Made by a program: the position numbers and the translations under genes
In this document: positions 25,896 through 34,718 of the stretch, piece by piece
How positions within the stretch are numbered: the first letter of the stretch is position 1
Layout of the letters: each line of letters opens with the position of its first letter
Notes under the pieces: model-generated
Databases searched by the model: none
What the model was told of the DNA's origin: nothing
The model's input: only the letters and a program-made list of their open reading frames with translations
Assembly: GCA_902472305.1 (NCBI GenBank)
Contig: CABRNK010000009.1
Location: 21,791 to 85,790, forward strand
Direction: 5' to 3'
DNA from: Hominenteromicrobium sp900549945
Lineage (GTDB): Bacteria; Bacillota; Clostridia; Oscillospirales; Acutalibacteraceae
DNA: 64,000 nt

Positions 25896-27320
25896 TCACC
25901 GCACCGGCGCGCACGCCAAAAAAGCGTGGTCGCCGGTGCGGCGCAGGTACTCGAGCAGCCGGCTGTGCAGCGCCTCGCGCAGCGTTCTGTGCGCGTCGGA
26001 ATCGACCAGATTGTGCAGGTCATACGGGTCCTGCGCCGTGTCGATCAGGCGCGCGGGCACGACCGCGCCGCTTCTGTTGTCGGCTGCGTAGAAATACCGG
26101 CCGTCATAGATGCCGCGCCATGTGGCGAGCCCGAGCAGCACGGTGCTCTGCCGGGCGCCCGGCCGCCCGAATACCTCCGCGGCCGCAGAAACGCCGGGCA
26201 GCGCCGCTGGCTTTTCCAGCCCGGCCAGCCCGAGCAGCGTGGGCAGCATATCGACGGCGCTGACGAGCGCGTCGGTATGGCCGCGCCGCACGCCCGGCCC
26301 GGAGACGATCAGCGGCGTGCGGTAGGCGTTCTGATACGGCACGCCCTTGAAGCGCAGATAGCCGCTGCTCAGCATGTCTCCGTGGTCCGAGGTAAAGACC
26401 ACGATCGTGCGCCGAAGCTGCCCGGTTTCCCGGAGCACACCGAGCATTTTGCCGACCTCGCCGTCGACGCAGCTCACCATCGCGTAGTATTCGCGCAGGA
26501 ACCACCGCGTGACGTTCCGGTAACGCTCCGGCACGTTCGGCTCAAGCTGCAGGCGCTCCGGGTCGTATAAATCCAAGTATTCCTGCGGCAAGAGCTGCGT
26601 GAGCAGGTGCTGCGGAAAGCTGTCGTAAAAGCTCAGGCTGTTCGGGTTTTCGAGAGCTTCCGCGGAAAGGCCGAGGCCGAGCTTTCGGTTGATCGCCCGC
26701 ACGCGCTCCCGCGTTGCGGGGAGCCGGTAGAGCGCCGGCATCGTCGCGACGTGCGGCTCACTGTAATTGAGCTGGAGCAGCCACGGCTTCTCCGCGTTCT
26801 GCCGGACGAAATCCGCCGCAAGCTCCGTGCGCACAAACGCGCCGTACCGTCCGAAATAGCGCGTGTCGAGGTTTCCCGCATCGTCGTAGACCGGCGTGTC
26901 GTAGTGGTGGTCGCCGCCGGTGCCGTGCCAGTGCTTCCACCCGAGCCGGTTTTCCGGCCGCACCCAGCCGTCTTTTTCCTCGATTTCGTCGCGCCCGAAG
27001 TGAGACTTCCCGACAAAGCAGGTCTCGTAGCCCGCCTCGTTGAAGTATTCGGCCAACCCCTTGAAGCACGGGCTGAACAGGTCGCCGTTTCCGCGCACGC
27101 CGTGCTGGTGCGGGTAAAGCCCGCTCTGCAGCGTCGTGCGGTACGGCGCGCAGACCGGCGCCGACGAAACGCTGTTGTCAAACCGCAGGCCGTCCCGGCA
27201 CAAGGCGTCGAGCACCGGCGTCTGTACGTCCGGGTTTCCGTAGCATCCGAGGCCCGTTTTCCGGAGCTGATCGGTGAGGATCAGCAAAATATTCGGGCGC
27301 TCCATACGTTCTGCCTCCAT
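25896..27320 (-). CDS. Type I sulfatase, Cys type
   Basis: The 474-residue enzyme belongs to the formylglycine-dependent sulfatases, which remove sulfate esters from glycans. The active-site motif C-A-P-Y-R starts at Cys57 (C-x-P-x-R), so a maturation enzyme must convert the Cys to formylglycine. Metal-binding marks are ILLILTDQ at the N-terminus and FTSDHGDML. No signal peptide is seen, so it acts in the cytoplasm. Two starts are possible (ATG 27320 or 27305), each with GGAGG eight bases upstream. It lies 21 bases after the GH2 gene, in one operon. No maturase is in the window. Confidence 0.92.
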   Translation of the reverse strand: MEAERMERPNILLILTDQLRKTGLGCYGNPDVQTPVLDALCRDGLRFDNSVSSAPVCAPYRTTLQSGLYPHQHGVRGNGDLFSPCFKGLAEYFNEAGYETCFVGKSHFGRDEIEEKDGWVRPENRLGWKHWHGTGGDHHYDTPVYDDAGNLDTRYFGRYGAFVRTELAADFVRQNAEKPWLLQLNYSEPHVATMPALYRLPATRERVRAINRKLGLGLSAEALENPNSLSFYDSFPQHLLTQLLPQEYLDLYDPERLQLEPNVPERYRNVTRWFLREYYAMVSCVDGEVGKMLGVLRETGQLRRTIVVFTSDHGDMLSSGYLRFKGVPYQNAYRTPLIVSGPGVRRGHTDALVSAVDMLPTLLGLAGLEKPAALPGVSAAAEVFGRPGARQSTVLLGLATWRGIYDGRYFYAADNRSGAVVPARLIDTAQDPYDLHNLVDSDAHRTLREALHSRLLEYLRRTGDHAFLACAPVR

Positions 27321-27341
27321 AAGTGTTTCCCTCCGTTCTCT

Positions 27342-29897
27342 TTAATAGAGCCTAATCGCTTCACCGCTCAGGCAGGCCGCACGCAGCACGGGCGACGCCG
27401 CGGAAGCGCCGGTGTTCTCGTCGAAGCCGAAGCGGAATTTCCGCCTGAAGCCGACGCGCAGCCGCTTCGTTTCGCCGGGAAGAAGCGTGAAGAAATTCTC
27501 CTCCATGTCGAGCAGGAAGCTGTCCGTCTCATCGGACAGGCACACGTGCAGCGCCGCCGAGCGCCCTGTGTTCCCGACTTCCACGTCGGCCGTGCCGCCG
27601 GAAAACCGCGCTGTGCCGCAAAGCACCGGCGCGGCCTCGAGCGCGGGACGGTACGGCCGGTCTGCTTCCGTGCTGAAATAATACGTGTTGGCATGCGCCT
27701 CCCCCGCCGCATGCGCCGTGAGGCGCAGCAGAAACAGCCCGCGCAGGCTTTCCGGCACCTGCCAGCAAAGCGCGCCGAATTCCTCCGCGCCCTCCCGCAC
27801 GCGCGTGCGGCTGCGGACCTCCTCGAAAAGGCACGTGCCCGCCATGTCAAAGATCTGCGCGATCAAGGTGCTTTCGCCCGCGGCAGGCGCATCCCGCAGC
27901 ACTGCGAGTCCGCCGGAAAGCAGCGCGCCCGGCGCGTAGTCAAGCCTTGTGTAATCGAACGCGGGATGTACCGGGCGGAACGCCGCTTTCGCCCAGAAAT
28001 ACGCCATTTTTGCGGCGCCGTGGTACTCGAGCAGGCTCGTGCAGGAGATATTCGGCCATGGCTCGTTGAGCTGCCAGATGATGCTGCCGCTGTTGCGGAA
28101 GCACCGCCGGCGGTTCGCCTCGAGGATATACCGCAGCCCCTCGGCCTGCATCCACTGGCTGCACGCGATGTACTGCTCCGTATCCTTCCATGCGCCGAAC
28201 ATCGTCTGCTCCCGCCGGTACGTACACCACCAGTCGCCGTGGAAGCGCCAGACGTCGCTCTCCCGCATGGGCACCGGGCACAGCGCCTTTGGCGGCAGGA
28301 CCCTTTTCAGCGATGCGAGAGACGCCATGCCGTCGCACCCGAATTCGCTGTGGAACAGGCTGTCCGAGCCGCCGAAAAAGCGGTACTGCTCCGGGTTGCC
28401 CTGATACTGCCACCAGCCGTGCACGTCATGGCTTTGGCCGGGCGTTTTGCTGATGAACTCGCTCGGACCCGAAGCCGAGGTCGGCAGGAAAACGCGGCCG
28501 GGGTCGAGCCGGCGGACGATCTCCTCCAGCATAGCGATGTTCCGGTTCTGCTCAGTGCAGGGCGTGCGGTCGGCCTCCATCAGCTCGTTGCCGCCGCTCC
28601 ACACCGCGAGGCACGCGTGGTTCCGCTTCTGCCGCACGGCCGCTTCCGCGCTCCGCCTCAAAAGCCCGAGAAATTCCGGCTTCTCCGAGGGGATGTTGTC
28701 GATGCCCGAGCTGGACTGGATGAATTCCTGCCAGACCAGCAGGCCGAGCGCATCGCAGCAGTCGTAAAACGCCTCGGTCTCGATCAGGCCGCCGCCCCAC
28801 ACGCGCACCATATTGCAGTGCATCTCTTTCGCCCTGCGCAGTGTCTCGTACACCTGCTCGCGCGGCACATCGCCGTAGATGTGGTCGAGCGGCGTTATAT
28901 TCACGCCCTTGACGTACATCCGCCTGCCGTTCACCACGAACACATAGGGCCGTGCCCCAGAGGGCGCGCCGTCGTTCTGCACGCACGCGACGCTGCGGAT
29001 ACCGACGCGCAAATGCCGCTCCTCCAAAAGCTGCCCGTCCTCATAGAGCCGCAGCACAAGATCGTAGAGCGACTGCGCGCCGAGGCCGTTCGGGTACCAC
29101 AGCGCGGGCTGCTCTACCGGGACAACAAGCTCGAATTCCCCGCCGGAGCCGATTTCCGCCGCCGCTTCGCCCGCCCGCTCGCCGTGCAGGGCGCATTCTG
29201 CGCGGCAGGAAAGGCGCCGCCCCGCCCGCGGCTGCGCGCGGCCTGAAACCGCGATGCGCCCCTCCGTTTTCGAAACAATCTCCCCGCGCGCGAATACATC
29301 TGTAATCTCAATACCGTCCCAGAAGGTCAGAAAAGCCTTTTGCCAGATGCCGAGGTTGACGAGGCGCGTCGAGAAATCCCACTTGTAGCCGAAGCGGCTC
29401 TTCTGCGTGAATGTCTCACTCGTTCTGCCGATCTGCCCCATCTCGTCGGGCGCGTGGCGGATCAGCACCCGCAGCACGGCCTTGCCGCCCGCCGCATACA
29501 GCGCCGTAACGTCAAAGCCGAACGGCTCGAACATGCCGGTGTGGCTGCCCAGCAGCGTGCCGTTCCAGTAGACCGAGCACGCGTAATCCACGCCTTCGAA
29601 GTCGAGCCGCACCCTCTCGCTTTTCTGCGGCGGCAGCTCGATTTCCGCCTCATAAATCCACCATTTGTTCTCGATCCACTCGCATTGCAGGCTGTTCATG
29701 CCCGCATACGGGTGCGGGATGTACCCGGCGCGGTAAAGCGCGAGCGCCACGCCGCCGGGCACCTGCGCCGGTATCCAGCCCGTAATGCCCTCGAGCGGCT
29801 TGCCCGTTTCCATGCTGTTTTCGCGGAGCGGCACGTACGGCGCCGTGCCCTTGAGCCGCCACGCGCACTGCGACAGATCGTACTGGCTTTTACACAT
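27342..29897 (-). CDS. GH2 family beta-mannosidase-like glycosidase
   Basis: The 851-residue protein has the GH2 layout: N-terminal sugar-binding fold, immunoglobulin-like domain and TIM barrel. MVRVWGGGLIE and WQEFIQSS lead to the acid/base motif WSGGNELME, and the nucleophile motif is HSEFG. The WGGG and WSGxNE forms are those of beta-mannosidases rather than beta-galactosidases. There is no signal peptide, so it is cytoplasmic. The ATG at 29897 follows GAGGAGG by 7 bases. It sits after a solute-binding protein and before a sulfatase, suggesting a beta-mannoside-containing, possibly sulfated glycan as substrate. Confidence 0.9.
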   Translation of the reverse strand: MCKSQYDLSQCAWRLKGTAPYVPLRENSMETGKPLEGITGWIPAQVPGGVALALYRAGYIPHPYAGMNSLQCEWIENKWWIYEAEIELPPQKSERVRLDFEGVDYACSVYWNGTLLGSHTGMFEPFGFDVTALYAAGGKAVLRVLIRHAPDEMGQIGRTSETFTQKSRFGYKWDFSTRLVNLGIWQKAFLTFWDGIEITDVFARGEIVSKTEGRIAVSGRAQPRAGRRLSCRAECALHGERAGEAAAEIGSGGEFELVVPVEQPALWYPNGLGAQSLYDLVLRLYEDGQLLEERHLRVGIRSVACVQNDGAPSGARPYVFVVNGRRMYVKGVNITPLDHIYGDVPREQVYETLRRAKEMHCNMVRVWGGGLIETEAFYDCCDALGLLVWQEFIQSSSGIDNIPSEKPEFLGLLRRSAEAAVRQKRNHACLAVWSGGNELMEADRTPCTEQNRNIAMLEEIVRRLDPGRVFLPTSASGPSEFISKTPGQSHDVHGWWQYQGNPEQYRFFGGSDSLFHSEFGCDGMASLASLKRVLPPKALCPVPMRESDVWRFHGDWWCTYRREQTMFGAWKDTEQYIACSQWMQAEGLRYILEANRRRCFRNSGSIIWQLNEPWPNISCTSLLEYHGAAKMAYFWAKAAFRPVHPAFDYTRLDYAPGALLSGGLAVLRDAPAAGESTLIAQIFDMAGTCLFEEVRSRTRVREGAEEFGALCWQVPESLRGLFLLRLTAHAAGEAHANTYYFSTEADRPYRPALEAAPVLCGTARFSGGTADVEVGNTGRSAALHVCLSDETDSFLLDMEENFFTLLPGETKRLRVGFRRKFRFGFDENTGASAASPVLRAACLSGEAIRLY

Positions 29898-29925
29898 CGG
29901 AATGCCTCCTCTTACATCATATAGG

Positions 29926-29963
29926 AAGGAGCGCCTCGGCTCTGCTTTTCCGAAGCGCTCCTT
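29926..29963 (-). terminator. Hairpin between solute-binding protein and GH2 gene
   Basis: AAGGAGCGC (29926-29934) pairs with GCGCTCCTT (29955-29963), and an inner TCGG/CCGA extends the stem. On the minus strand, where the genes run, there is no good U-tract after it. It is more likely an mRNA-stabilising or partial attenuating hairpin than a full stop. Confidence 0.55.
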
Positions 29964-29975
29964 TTTGTGCCGGTC

Positions 29976-31583
29976 TTATTCGCCGAACACCTCGTTGATC
30001 TCGGCGCAGGCTCTCTCCGCCTGCTCCTTATTTTCATCGATAAACTGGTTCCAGATCGCCTCCGGGTCATCCGAAATGACCGCCTGAATGAAATCGTCGG
30101 AGGTGCCGTTCAGCACGGACGCAAACGCATCCTTCTCCGTGGAGGAGAAATACGTCAGGTCATAGTTGCTCGGCGTATAGTTGGGGTTTGTCTCCCATGT
30201 CTCCATATTCGTCTTGAACAAGTCGTTGATCACATAGTCGCTCGCGTTGGGGTTGCCCTCGAGGAACAGGTCGAGGCCTTCGAGGATAAAATACTTCTGG
30301 AAAGCGCGCTGGTTCGTGATGTATTCCTTATCGCCGCCGGCAGTCGCCTCCTCAGCGGTGTAATTCAGCGTGACGTTCCCGTCCGCGTCCTTCGTCCAGT
30401 CCTCGCCCTCGACACCGTAGGCGTACTTTTCGATCTGCTCCTCCTCGAGCAGCCAGTTGCCGACGGCCAGCCAGCGCTCCATGACCTCGTCACGGCAGTC
30501 GTTGTCGAACGCGAAGGAGCCCCACCACTCGTCCATCTGGGAGACCGCGTACTTGCCGTCGTCCATCTTGACGGTGAACAGGCCGAGGTCCTCCTCCTCA
30601 AAGCCGTCGATCGTCGAAACCATCTGGTTCACGGTATCCTGCAGAATCGACGGGCCGAGGTTGCTGTAGATCACGGCGCTGCGGCCGGCCATAAAGCGCT
30701 CCTTGCCGGCGTTGTTCGCATCCGTGTAGCTGTCGGCCGCAAGCAGGCCCTCGTCGTACAGGCTCTTAATCTCCAAAATCGCATCCATCGATGTGGGATC
30801 GGGCGCACCCCAAACGTACTGCCCGTCCACCATCTCATAGCCGGAGATGTACGGGTTCCACTTGCGCGCGAAGCCGCACCAGCTGTTGCCGCCGTTTTCA
30901 AAATCGAAGGGGATCAGCTTTTCGCCGAGCTGGCCGGGGTCCTCCGCCTTGACCTTGCGCAGATAGTCCTTAAACTCGTCCCAAGTCAGGTCCTGCACCG
31001 GCGCGTAGTCGAGGCCCATCGCATTGGCCCAGTCGCGGCGGTAGGCGAACATGTAGGAATCGTACTCGTTGTACGGGTTGTTGTTCTTGATTTTCGGGAA
31101 CGCATACAGGTTGCCGTCCACGAGCAGCTTTTCAAAGATCGTGTACTTCTCGGTCAGCGCCTCGAGGTTCGGGTAAGCGGAGAGGTCGCTCGGCAGCGCC
31201 TTAAAAATGCCCTCCTGCGCCCACTCGACATATTCGGCGTAGTTCAGGTTGTACCAAGCGATGACCTCGGGGAAGCTGTCCGTCGCGGCCAGCGTGCGGG
31301 TCACGTCGTCCCAGTTGTCCCACGCGACGAGCTGCACCGTGAAATCAATGTTGAACTTCTCGCAGGCCTCGGCGACCAGCGGGTAATCCAGCATTTCCTC
31401 CGCGCCGTCGATCGAGAAGATCTCAAAGCTCAGGTGCTCGGCGTAGGGGTCGTCCGCATCTCTCGACGTCTCCTGCCCGCCGGCATTCGAGGACGAGGAC
31501 GCATCGGCGCCGCCGCTGCACCCGGCAAAGGCGGAAACTGTGAGAAGAAGGGCCAGTAGCGTGCATAACCATCTTTTCTTCAT
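29976..31583 (-). CDS. Extracellular sugar-binding lipoprotein (importer 2)
   Basis: The 535-residue lipoprotein has the signal MKKRWLCTLLALLLTVSAF, then AGCS with lipidated Cys22, and a Ser-rich linker. The LplA-like binding body includes SFPEVIAWYNLNYAEY and DNWDDVTRTLAATD. It delivers its ligand to the permeases encoded just upstream. The start at 31583 is set by the signal peptide and AAAAGGAG; a longer frame from 31622 has no ribosome site. It is the third gene of the leftward importer 2 operon. Confidence 0.93.
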   Translation of the reverse strand: MKKRWLCTLLALLLTVSAFAGCSGGADASSSSNAGGQETSRDADDPYAEHLSFEIFSIDGAEEMLDYPLVAEACEKFNIDFTVQLVAWDNWDDVTRTLAATDSFPEVIAWYNLNYAEYVEWAQEGIFKALPSDLSAYPNLEALTEKYTIFEKLLVDGNLYAFPKIKNNNPYNEYDSYMFAYRRDWANAMGLDYAPVQDLTWDEFKDYLRKVKAEDPGQLGEKLIPFDFENGGNSWCGFARKWNPYISGYEMVDGQYVWGAPDPTSMDAILEIKSLYDEGLLAADSYTDANNAGKERFMAGRSAVIYSNLGPSILQDTVNQMVSTIDGFEEEDLGLFTVKMDDGKYAVSQMDEWWGSFAFDNDCRDEVMERWLAVGNWLLEEEQIEKYAYGVEGEDWTKDADGNVTLNYTAEEATAGGDKEYITNQRAFQKYFILEGLDLFLEGNPNASDYVINDLFKTNMETWETNPNYTPSNYDLTYFSSTEKDAFASVLNGTSDDFIQAVISDDPEAIWNQFIDENKEQAERACAEINEVFGE

Positions 31584-31636
31584 TGAAAACGCTCCTTTTA
31601 AATTATGATTATACGATCGCAATAGCTGCGATACAT

Positions 31637-32518
31637 TCAGGATTTGATGGCGCCGATCATGACGCCCTTAACGAAATAGCGCTGCAAAAACGGGTAGACC
31701 ATCATGATGGGCAGCATCGTCACCATAACGGCGGCAGCCTTCAGGCCCTCGGAAAACGCCGGTCTGCCGGCCTCCGGCGGGATATTGTCCACAATGCCGG
31801 AGGAGGACCAGAGGATCTGCCGCAGCTCGAGCTGCATCGGCCACAGCTTGGCGTTACCGAGGAACAGGCTCGCGTGGAACCACTCGTTCCAGCGGCTGAC
31901 CGCGTAAAACAGCACAAGCGTCGCGATCGCCGGCTTAACGAGCGGCAGGTCGATCGTCCAGAAGATGCGCAGCGGGCCGGCGCCGTCCAGCGTGGCCGCC
32001 TCGTCGAGGTCGGGCGGAAGCTGCTCGAAGAAATTGCGCAGAATAATCATATTGAAAATGCTGCACGCCGAGGGGATGATGATCGCCCAGCGCGTGTTGA
32101 TGAGGCCGAGCTGCTTTACGAGCAGGAAGAACGGGATCAGGCCGCCGCTGAAATACATCGTGAAAATCACCATGTTCTGAAAAAACGCGCGGCCGGGGTA
32201 GCCCTTCTTGGCGAGGCCGTAGGCCAGCGTCGTCGTAATGAACATGCTGAAGATCACGCCGACCACCGTGTAAAACACGCTGTTCCCAAAGGAGCGCACC
32301 ATCGTCGAGCCGACGAATATGTCGCGGTAGTTGCCGAGCGTCGGCTCCTTCGGCCAGAGGGTGCTGCTGTTCATGATGTATTCCTGCTGCGTCATGAACG
32401 ACTGGATGATCGTGAGGTAAAACGGGATCAGCACGATAAGCATCAGAAGCGTCAGAACGCAGACATTGACGATGTCGAACGTCTCGATCTTCTTTCTTTT
32501 GCGCAGTTTCTTCGCCAT
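31637..32518 (-). CDS. Sugar ABC transporter permease, LplC type (importer 2)
   Basis: The 293-residue protein is a CUT1 permease with the EAA loop DEAATLDGAGPLRIFWTIDLP and the C-terminal QRYFVKGVMIGAIKS. Its Lys/Arg-rich start (MAKKLRKRKK) precedes the first helix. ATG 32518 overlaps the stop of the preceding permease gene and is nine bases after GAAGGGGG; GTG 32521 is the alternative. Confidence 0.94.
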   Translation of the reverse strand: MAKKLRKRKKIETFDIVNVCVLTLLMLIVLIPFYLTIIQSFMTQQEYIMNSSTLWPKEPTLGNYRDIFVGSTMVRSFGNSVFYTVVGVIFSMFITTTLAYGLAKKGYPGRAFFQNMVIFTMYFSGGLIPFFLLVKQLGLINTRWAIIIPSACSIFNMIILRNFFEQLPPDLDEAATLDGAGPLRIFWTIDLPLVKPAIATLVLFYAVSRWNEWFHASLFLGNAKLWPMQLELRQILWSSSGIVDNIPPEAGRPAFSEGLKAAAVMVTMLPIMMVYPFLQRYFVKGVMIGAIKS

Positions 32519-33450
32519 CACATGATGCCCCCTTCCCCGAGCAGCTTGGCGATCTTGTTCGCCGCCAGCAGAAATACGAAGTTGATCACGGATTTCGCAA
32601 GGCCCATCGCCGTGCTGAACCCGTAGTTCGGTTTGTCCTGAAACGTTTTTCTGTAGATGTACGTGTCCATATTCTCAGCCGCGTCCTGCACCACGGGGTT
32701 GACCATGTTGAGGATCTGGTCAAAGCCGTTGTTCATAATGCCGCCGAACGCGAGGATCAGCAAAATCACCGCCGTCGATTTGATGCCCGGCCACGTGATG
32801 TACAGCATCTTATGGTAGCGGTTCGCGCCGTCCACCTCGGCCGCCTCGTAAAGCTCGGGGCTGATGCCCGCCATCGCCGCGAGGTAGAGGATCGCGCTCC
32901 AGCCCACGCCCTTCCACACGTTCGTCGCGTAGAGCAGCGGGCGGATCAGGTCCGCGTTCGTCAGGAAATTATAGGTTTCCCCGCCGCACATGCGGATAAT
33001 CATGTTGACGAATCCCTCCGAGGAAAACAGCGTCGTCATCAGGCCGCCGATGATGACCCACGAAAGGAAATTCGGAAAGGTGTAAACCGTTTGCAGCACC
33101 TTCTTGTAGCGGTTCGCCCGCAGCTCATTCAGAAGCATCGCCAGAATGATGGGCCCCGGAAATCCGGTTATAATATACCAAAAGCCCATGCGGAAGGTAT
33201 TGAGAAACGCCCGCCAGAATGCGTCCTGCCCGAACATCGTCACAAAGTTCTTGTAGATCGGGTCGGCCCACGGGCTGCCGAGAATGCCCGCGCTGATCTT
33301 GAAATCTTTAAAGGCCAGCGTCAGGCCGTACATGGGCACGTAGCTGAACAAAACCAGATACGCAATGCCCGGCAGCAGGAAAAGGTAGATCCATTTATGC
33401 TTTTTGATTTGCTTCCACAGCGGTTTTTTGGCTGCTTTCGCCGTTGTCAT
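32518..33450 (-). CDS. Sugar ABC transporter permease, LplB type (importer 2)
   Basis: The 310-residue protein is the first gene of importer 2. It has the LplB marks WIYLFLLPGIAYLVLFSYVPMYGL and AFKDF, and the EAA loop EAAEVDGANRYHKMLYITWP. Its start follows GAGGGGGAAAG. It is divergent from the YesN/YesM-type two-component genes; this arrangement is typical where that system activates the importer. Only a weak promoter candidate (TTGTGA-17-TACCAT on the minus strand near plus 33508-33536) is visible. Confidence 0.94.
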   Translation of the reverse strand: MTTAKAAKKPLWKQIKKHKWIYLFLLPGIAYLVLFSYVPMYGLTLAFKDFKISAGILGSPWADPIYKNFVTMFGQDAFWRAFLNTFRMGFWYIITGFPGPIILAMLLNELRANRYKKVLQTVYTFPNFLSWVIIGGLMTTLFSSEGFVNMIIRMCGGETYNFLTNADLIRPLLYATNVWKGVGWSAILYLAAMAGISPELYEAAEVDGANRYHKMLYITWPGIKSTAVILLILAFGGIMNNGFDQILNMVNPVVQDAAENMDTYIYRKTFQDKPNYGFSTAMGLAKSVINFVFLLAANKIAKLLGEGGIM

Positions 33451-33617
33451 ACGCTCACTTTCCCCCTCGAAGTTCTTTTTCGTCCTCTTGTGCTTTCGCT
33501 GTGATTATGGTATCATTTTAACAATTTCTTCACAATACAGTCGTTTCGGATAACAATGTTTGCTTTTTTGGGGAATTTTCAAGCAAAACGGATAGATATT
33601 TGCGTACGGAGGCTTTT

Positions 33618-34718
33618 ATGTATCAGCTCTTATTTGCAGACAACGAAAAAATGGCGCTTCTGTCTACCGAGCGTTCTCTCCCGCTTCAGGAGCACCGGAT
33701 GGAGACGGCCGCCAGCCTGTGCGACGCCTTCGAGGCGATGCGCCTTTTGGAAGCCCGCTACTTCGACGCCGCCTTTCTGGACATCCGCATGCCCGGCCTT
33801 TCCGGCCTCGACATCATCCGCCGGCGGGTCGGGCAGCCGTTCTGCCCCGCGTTCGTCGTGATCAGCGGCTACTCGGATTTTATCTACATGAAGCAGGCCA
33901 TCCAGCTCGGCGCGTTCGACTACTGCTTAAAGCCCCTGCAAAAGGCGGAATCGGCCGCACTGCTCGACCGGCTCGAACCGCACCTCTATCAAAACCGGCT
34001 GAAAAACGGCCCGCTTTTGCTCGCCCGCCTGTGCGACCCCAAAACGCAGGACGAAACGCTCGCCTTCTGCGGCCTTTCCAAGGCGGAAAACCCGCTCACC
34101 GTCATCGCCGCCGCGGTGCCCTCCTGCAAAAGCCTGCTTTCCCTCGCCGGCGGAAAGCTCTTTTCCATTTTTAAGGACGAGCAGCGGGCGCTGCTTTTCA
34201 CCACGGCCCCGGCCCCCGAGGCGGAGGAGGAAATCGGCCGCCTGCTTTCCATTCCCGGCTGCCGGATCGCGGCCGGGCATTTCGACTACGCCTCCGGCCG
34301 CCTAGCCCGCCTGCTCGAGCAGCTCCAGACCGACCTGCTGCTCACGAGCGCTGAGCGGCCCGTGATCCGCACCGTGGCCAGCGCCTCGAACGACGCCTTT
34401 CAGCGCCTGCTCGAGGAAGTGCGCAGGTCGTACACCGAGGAGCTTTCGCTTCAGGCCCTCGCGCAGAAATACAGCTTAAACTACTCCTATTGCAGCGAGC
34501 TTTTCAAGGCCGCCACGGGCTTTACCTTCTCGAAATACCTGATCCATCTGCGGATGAACGCGGCGGCCGGGCAGCTTCTCTCCACGAGCCGCCCGGTCAC
34601 CGACATCGCCTATGCCGTGGGCTACCGCAACTACCACCACTTCACCGGGATGTTCAAGGCGTTCTTCGGGGTCACGCCCACGGAGTTCCGGCAGAAAAAA
34701 GGGGGCGCCCGGCCATGA
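33618..34718 (+). CDS. Response regulator, YesN type with AraC DNA-binding domain
   Basis: The 366-residue protein has an N-terminal receiver domain with acidic residues near Asp8 and the phospho-acceptor Asp55 (FLDIRMPG), Ser/Thr in VISGYSD and Lys in CLKPLQ. A middle domain is followed by a C-terminal AraC double helix-turn-helix (LSLQALAQKYSLNYSYCSELFK; VTDIAYAVGYRNYHHFTGMFK). It should activate importer 2 when phosphorylated by the adjacent kinase. ATG 33618 follows ACGGAGGC. Its stop overlaps the kinase start by four bases. Confidence 0.93.
   Translation: MYQLLFADNEKMALLSTERSLPLQEHRMETAASLCDAFEAMRLLEARYFDAAFLDIRMPGLSGLDIIRRRVGQPFCPAFVVISGYSDFIYMKQAIQLGAFDYCLKPLQKAESAALLDRLEPHLYQNRLKNGPLLLARLCDPKTQDETLAFCGLSKAENPLTVIAAAVPSCKSLLSLAGGKLFSIFKDEQRALLFTTAPAPEAEEEIGRLLSIPGCRIAAGHFDYASGRLARLLEQLQTDLLLTSAERPVIRTVASASNDAFQRLLEEVRRSYTEELSLQALAQKYSLNYSYCSELFKAATGFTFSKYLIHLRMNAAAGQLLSTSRPVTDIAYAVGYRNYHHFTGMFKAFFGVTPTEFRQKKGGARP

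Noticed and set aside
26607..29246. 879-codon open frame antisense to the GH2 and sulfatase genes
   Set aside because: Arises from G+C-rich third positions; the opposite strand encodes full-length enzymes with active-site motifs.
33559..33587. TTTGCTT/AAGCAAA inverted repeat before the YesN-type gene
   Set aside because: Short arms in an A+T-rich leader with a 15-base loop; not distinctive enough to call an operator.
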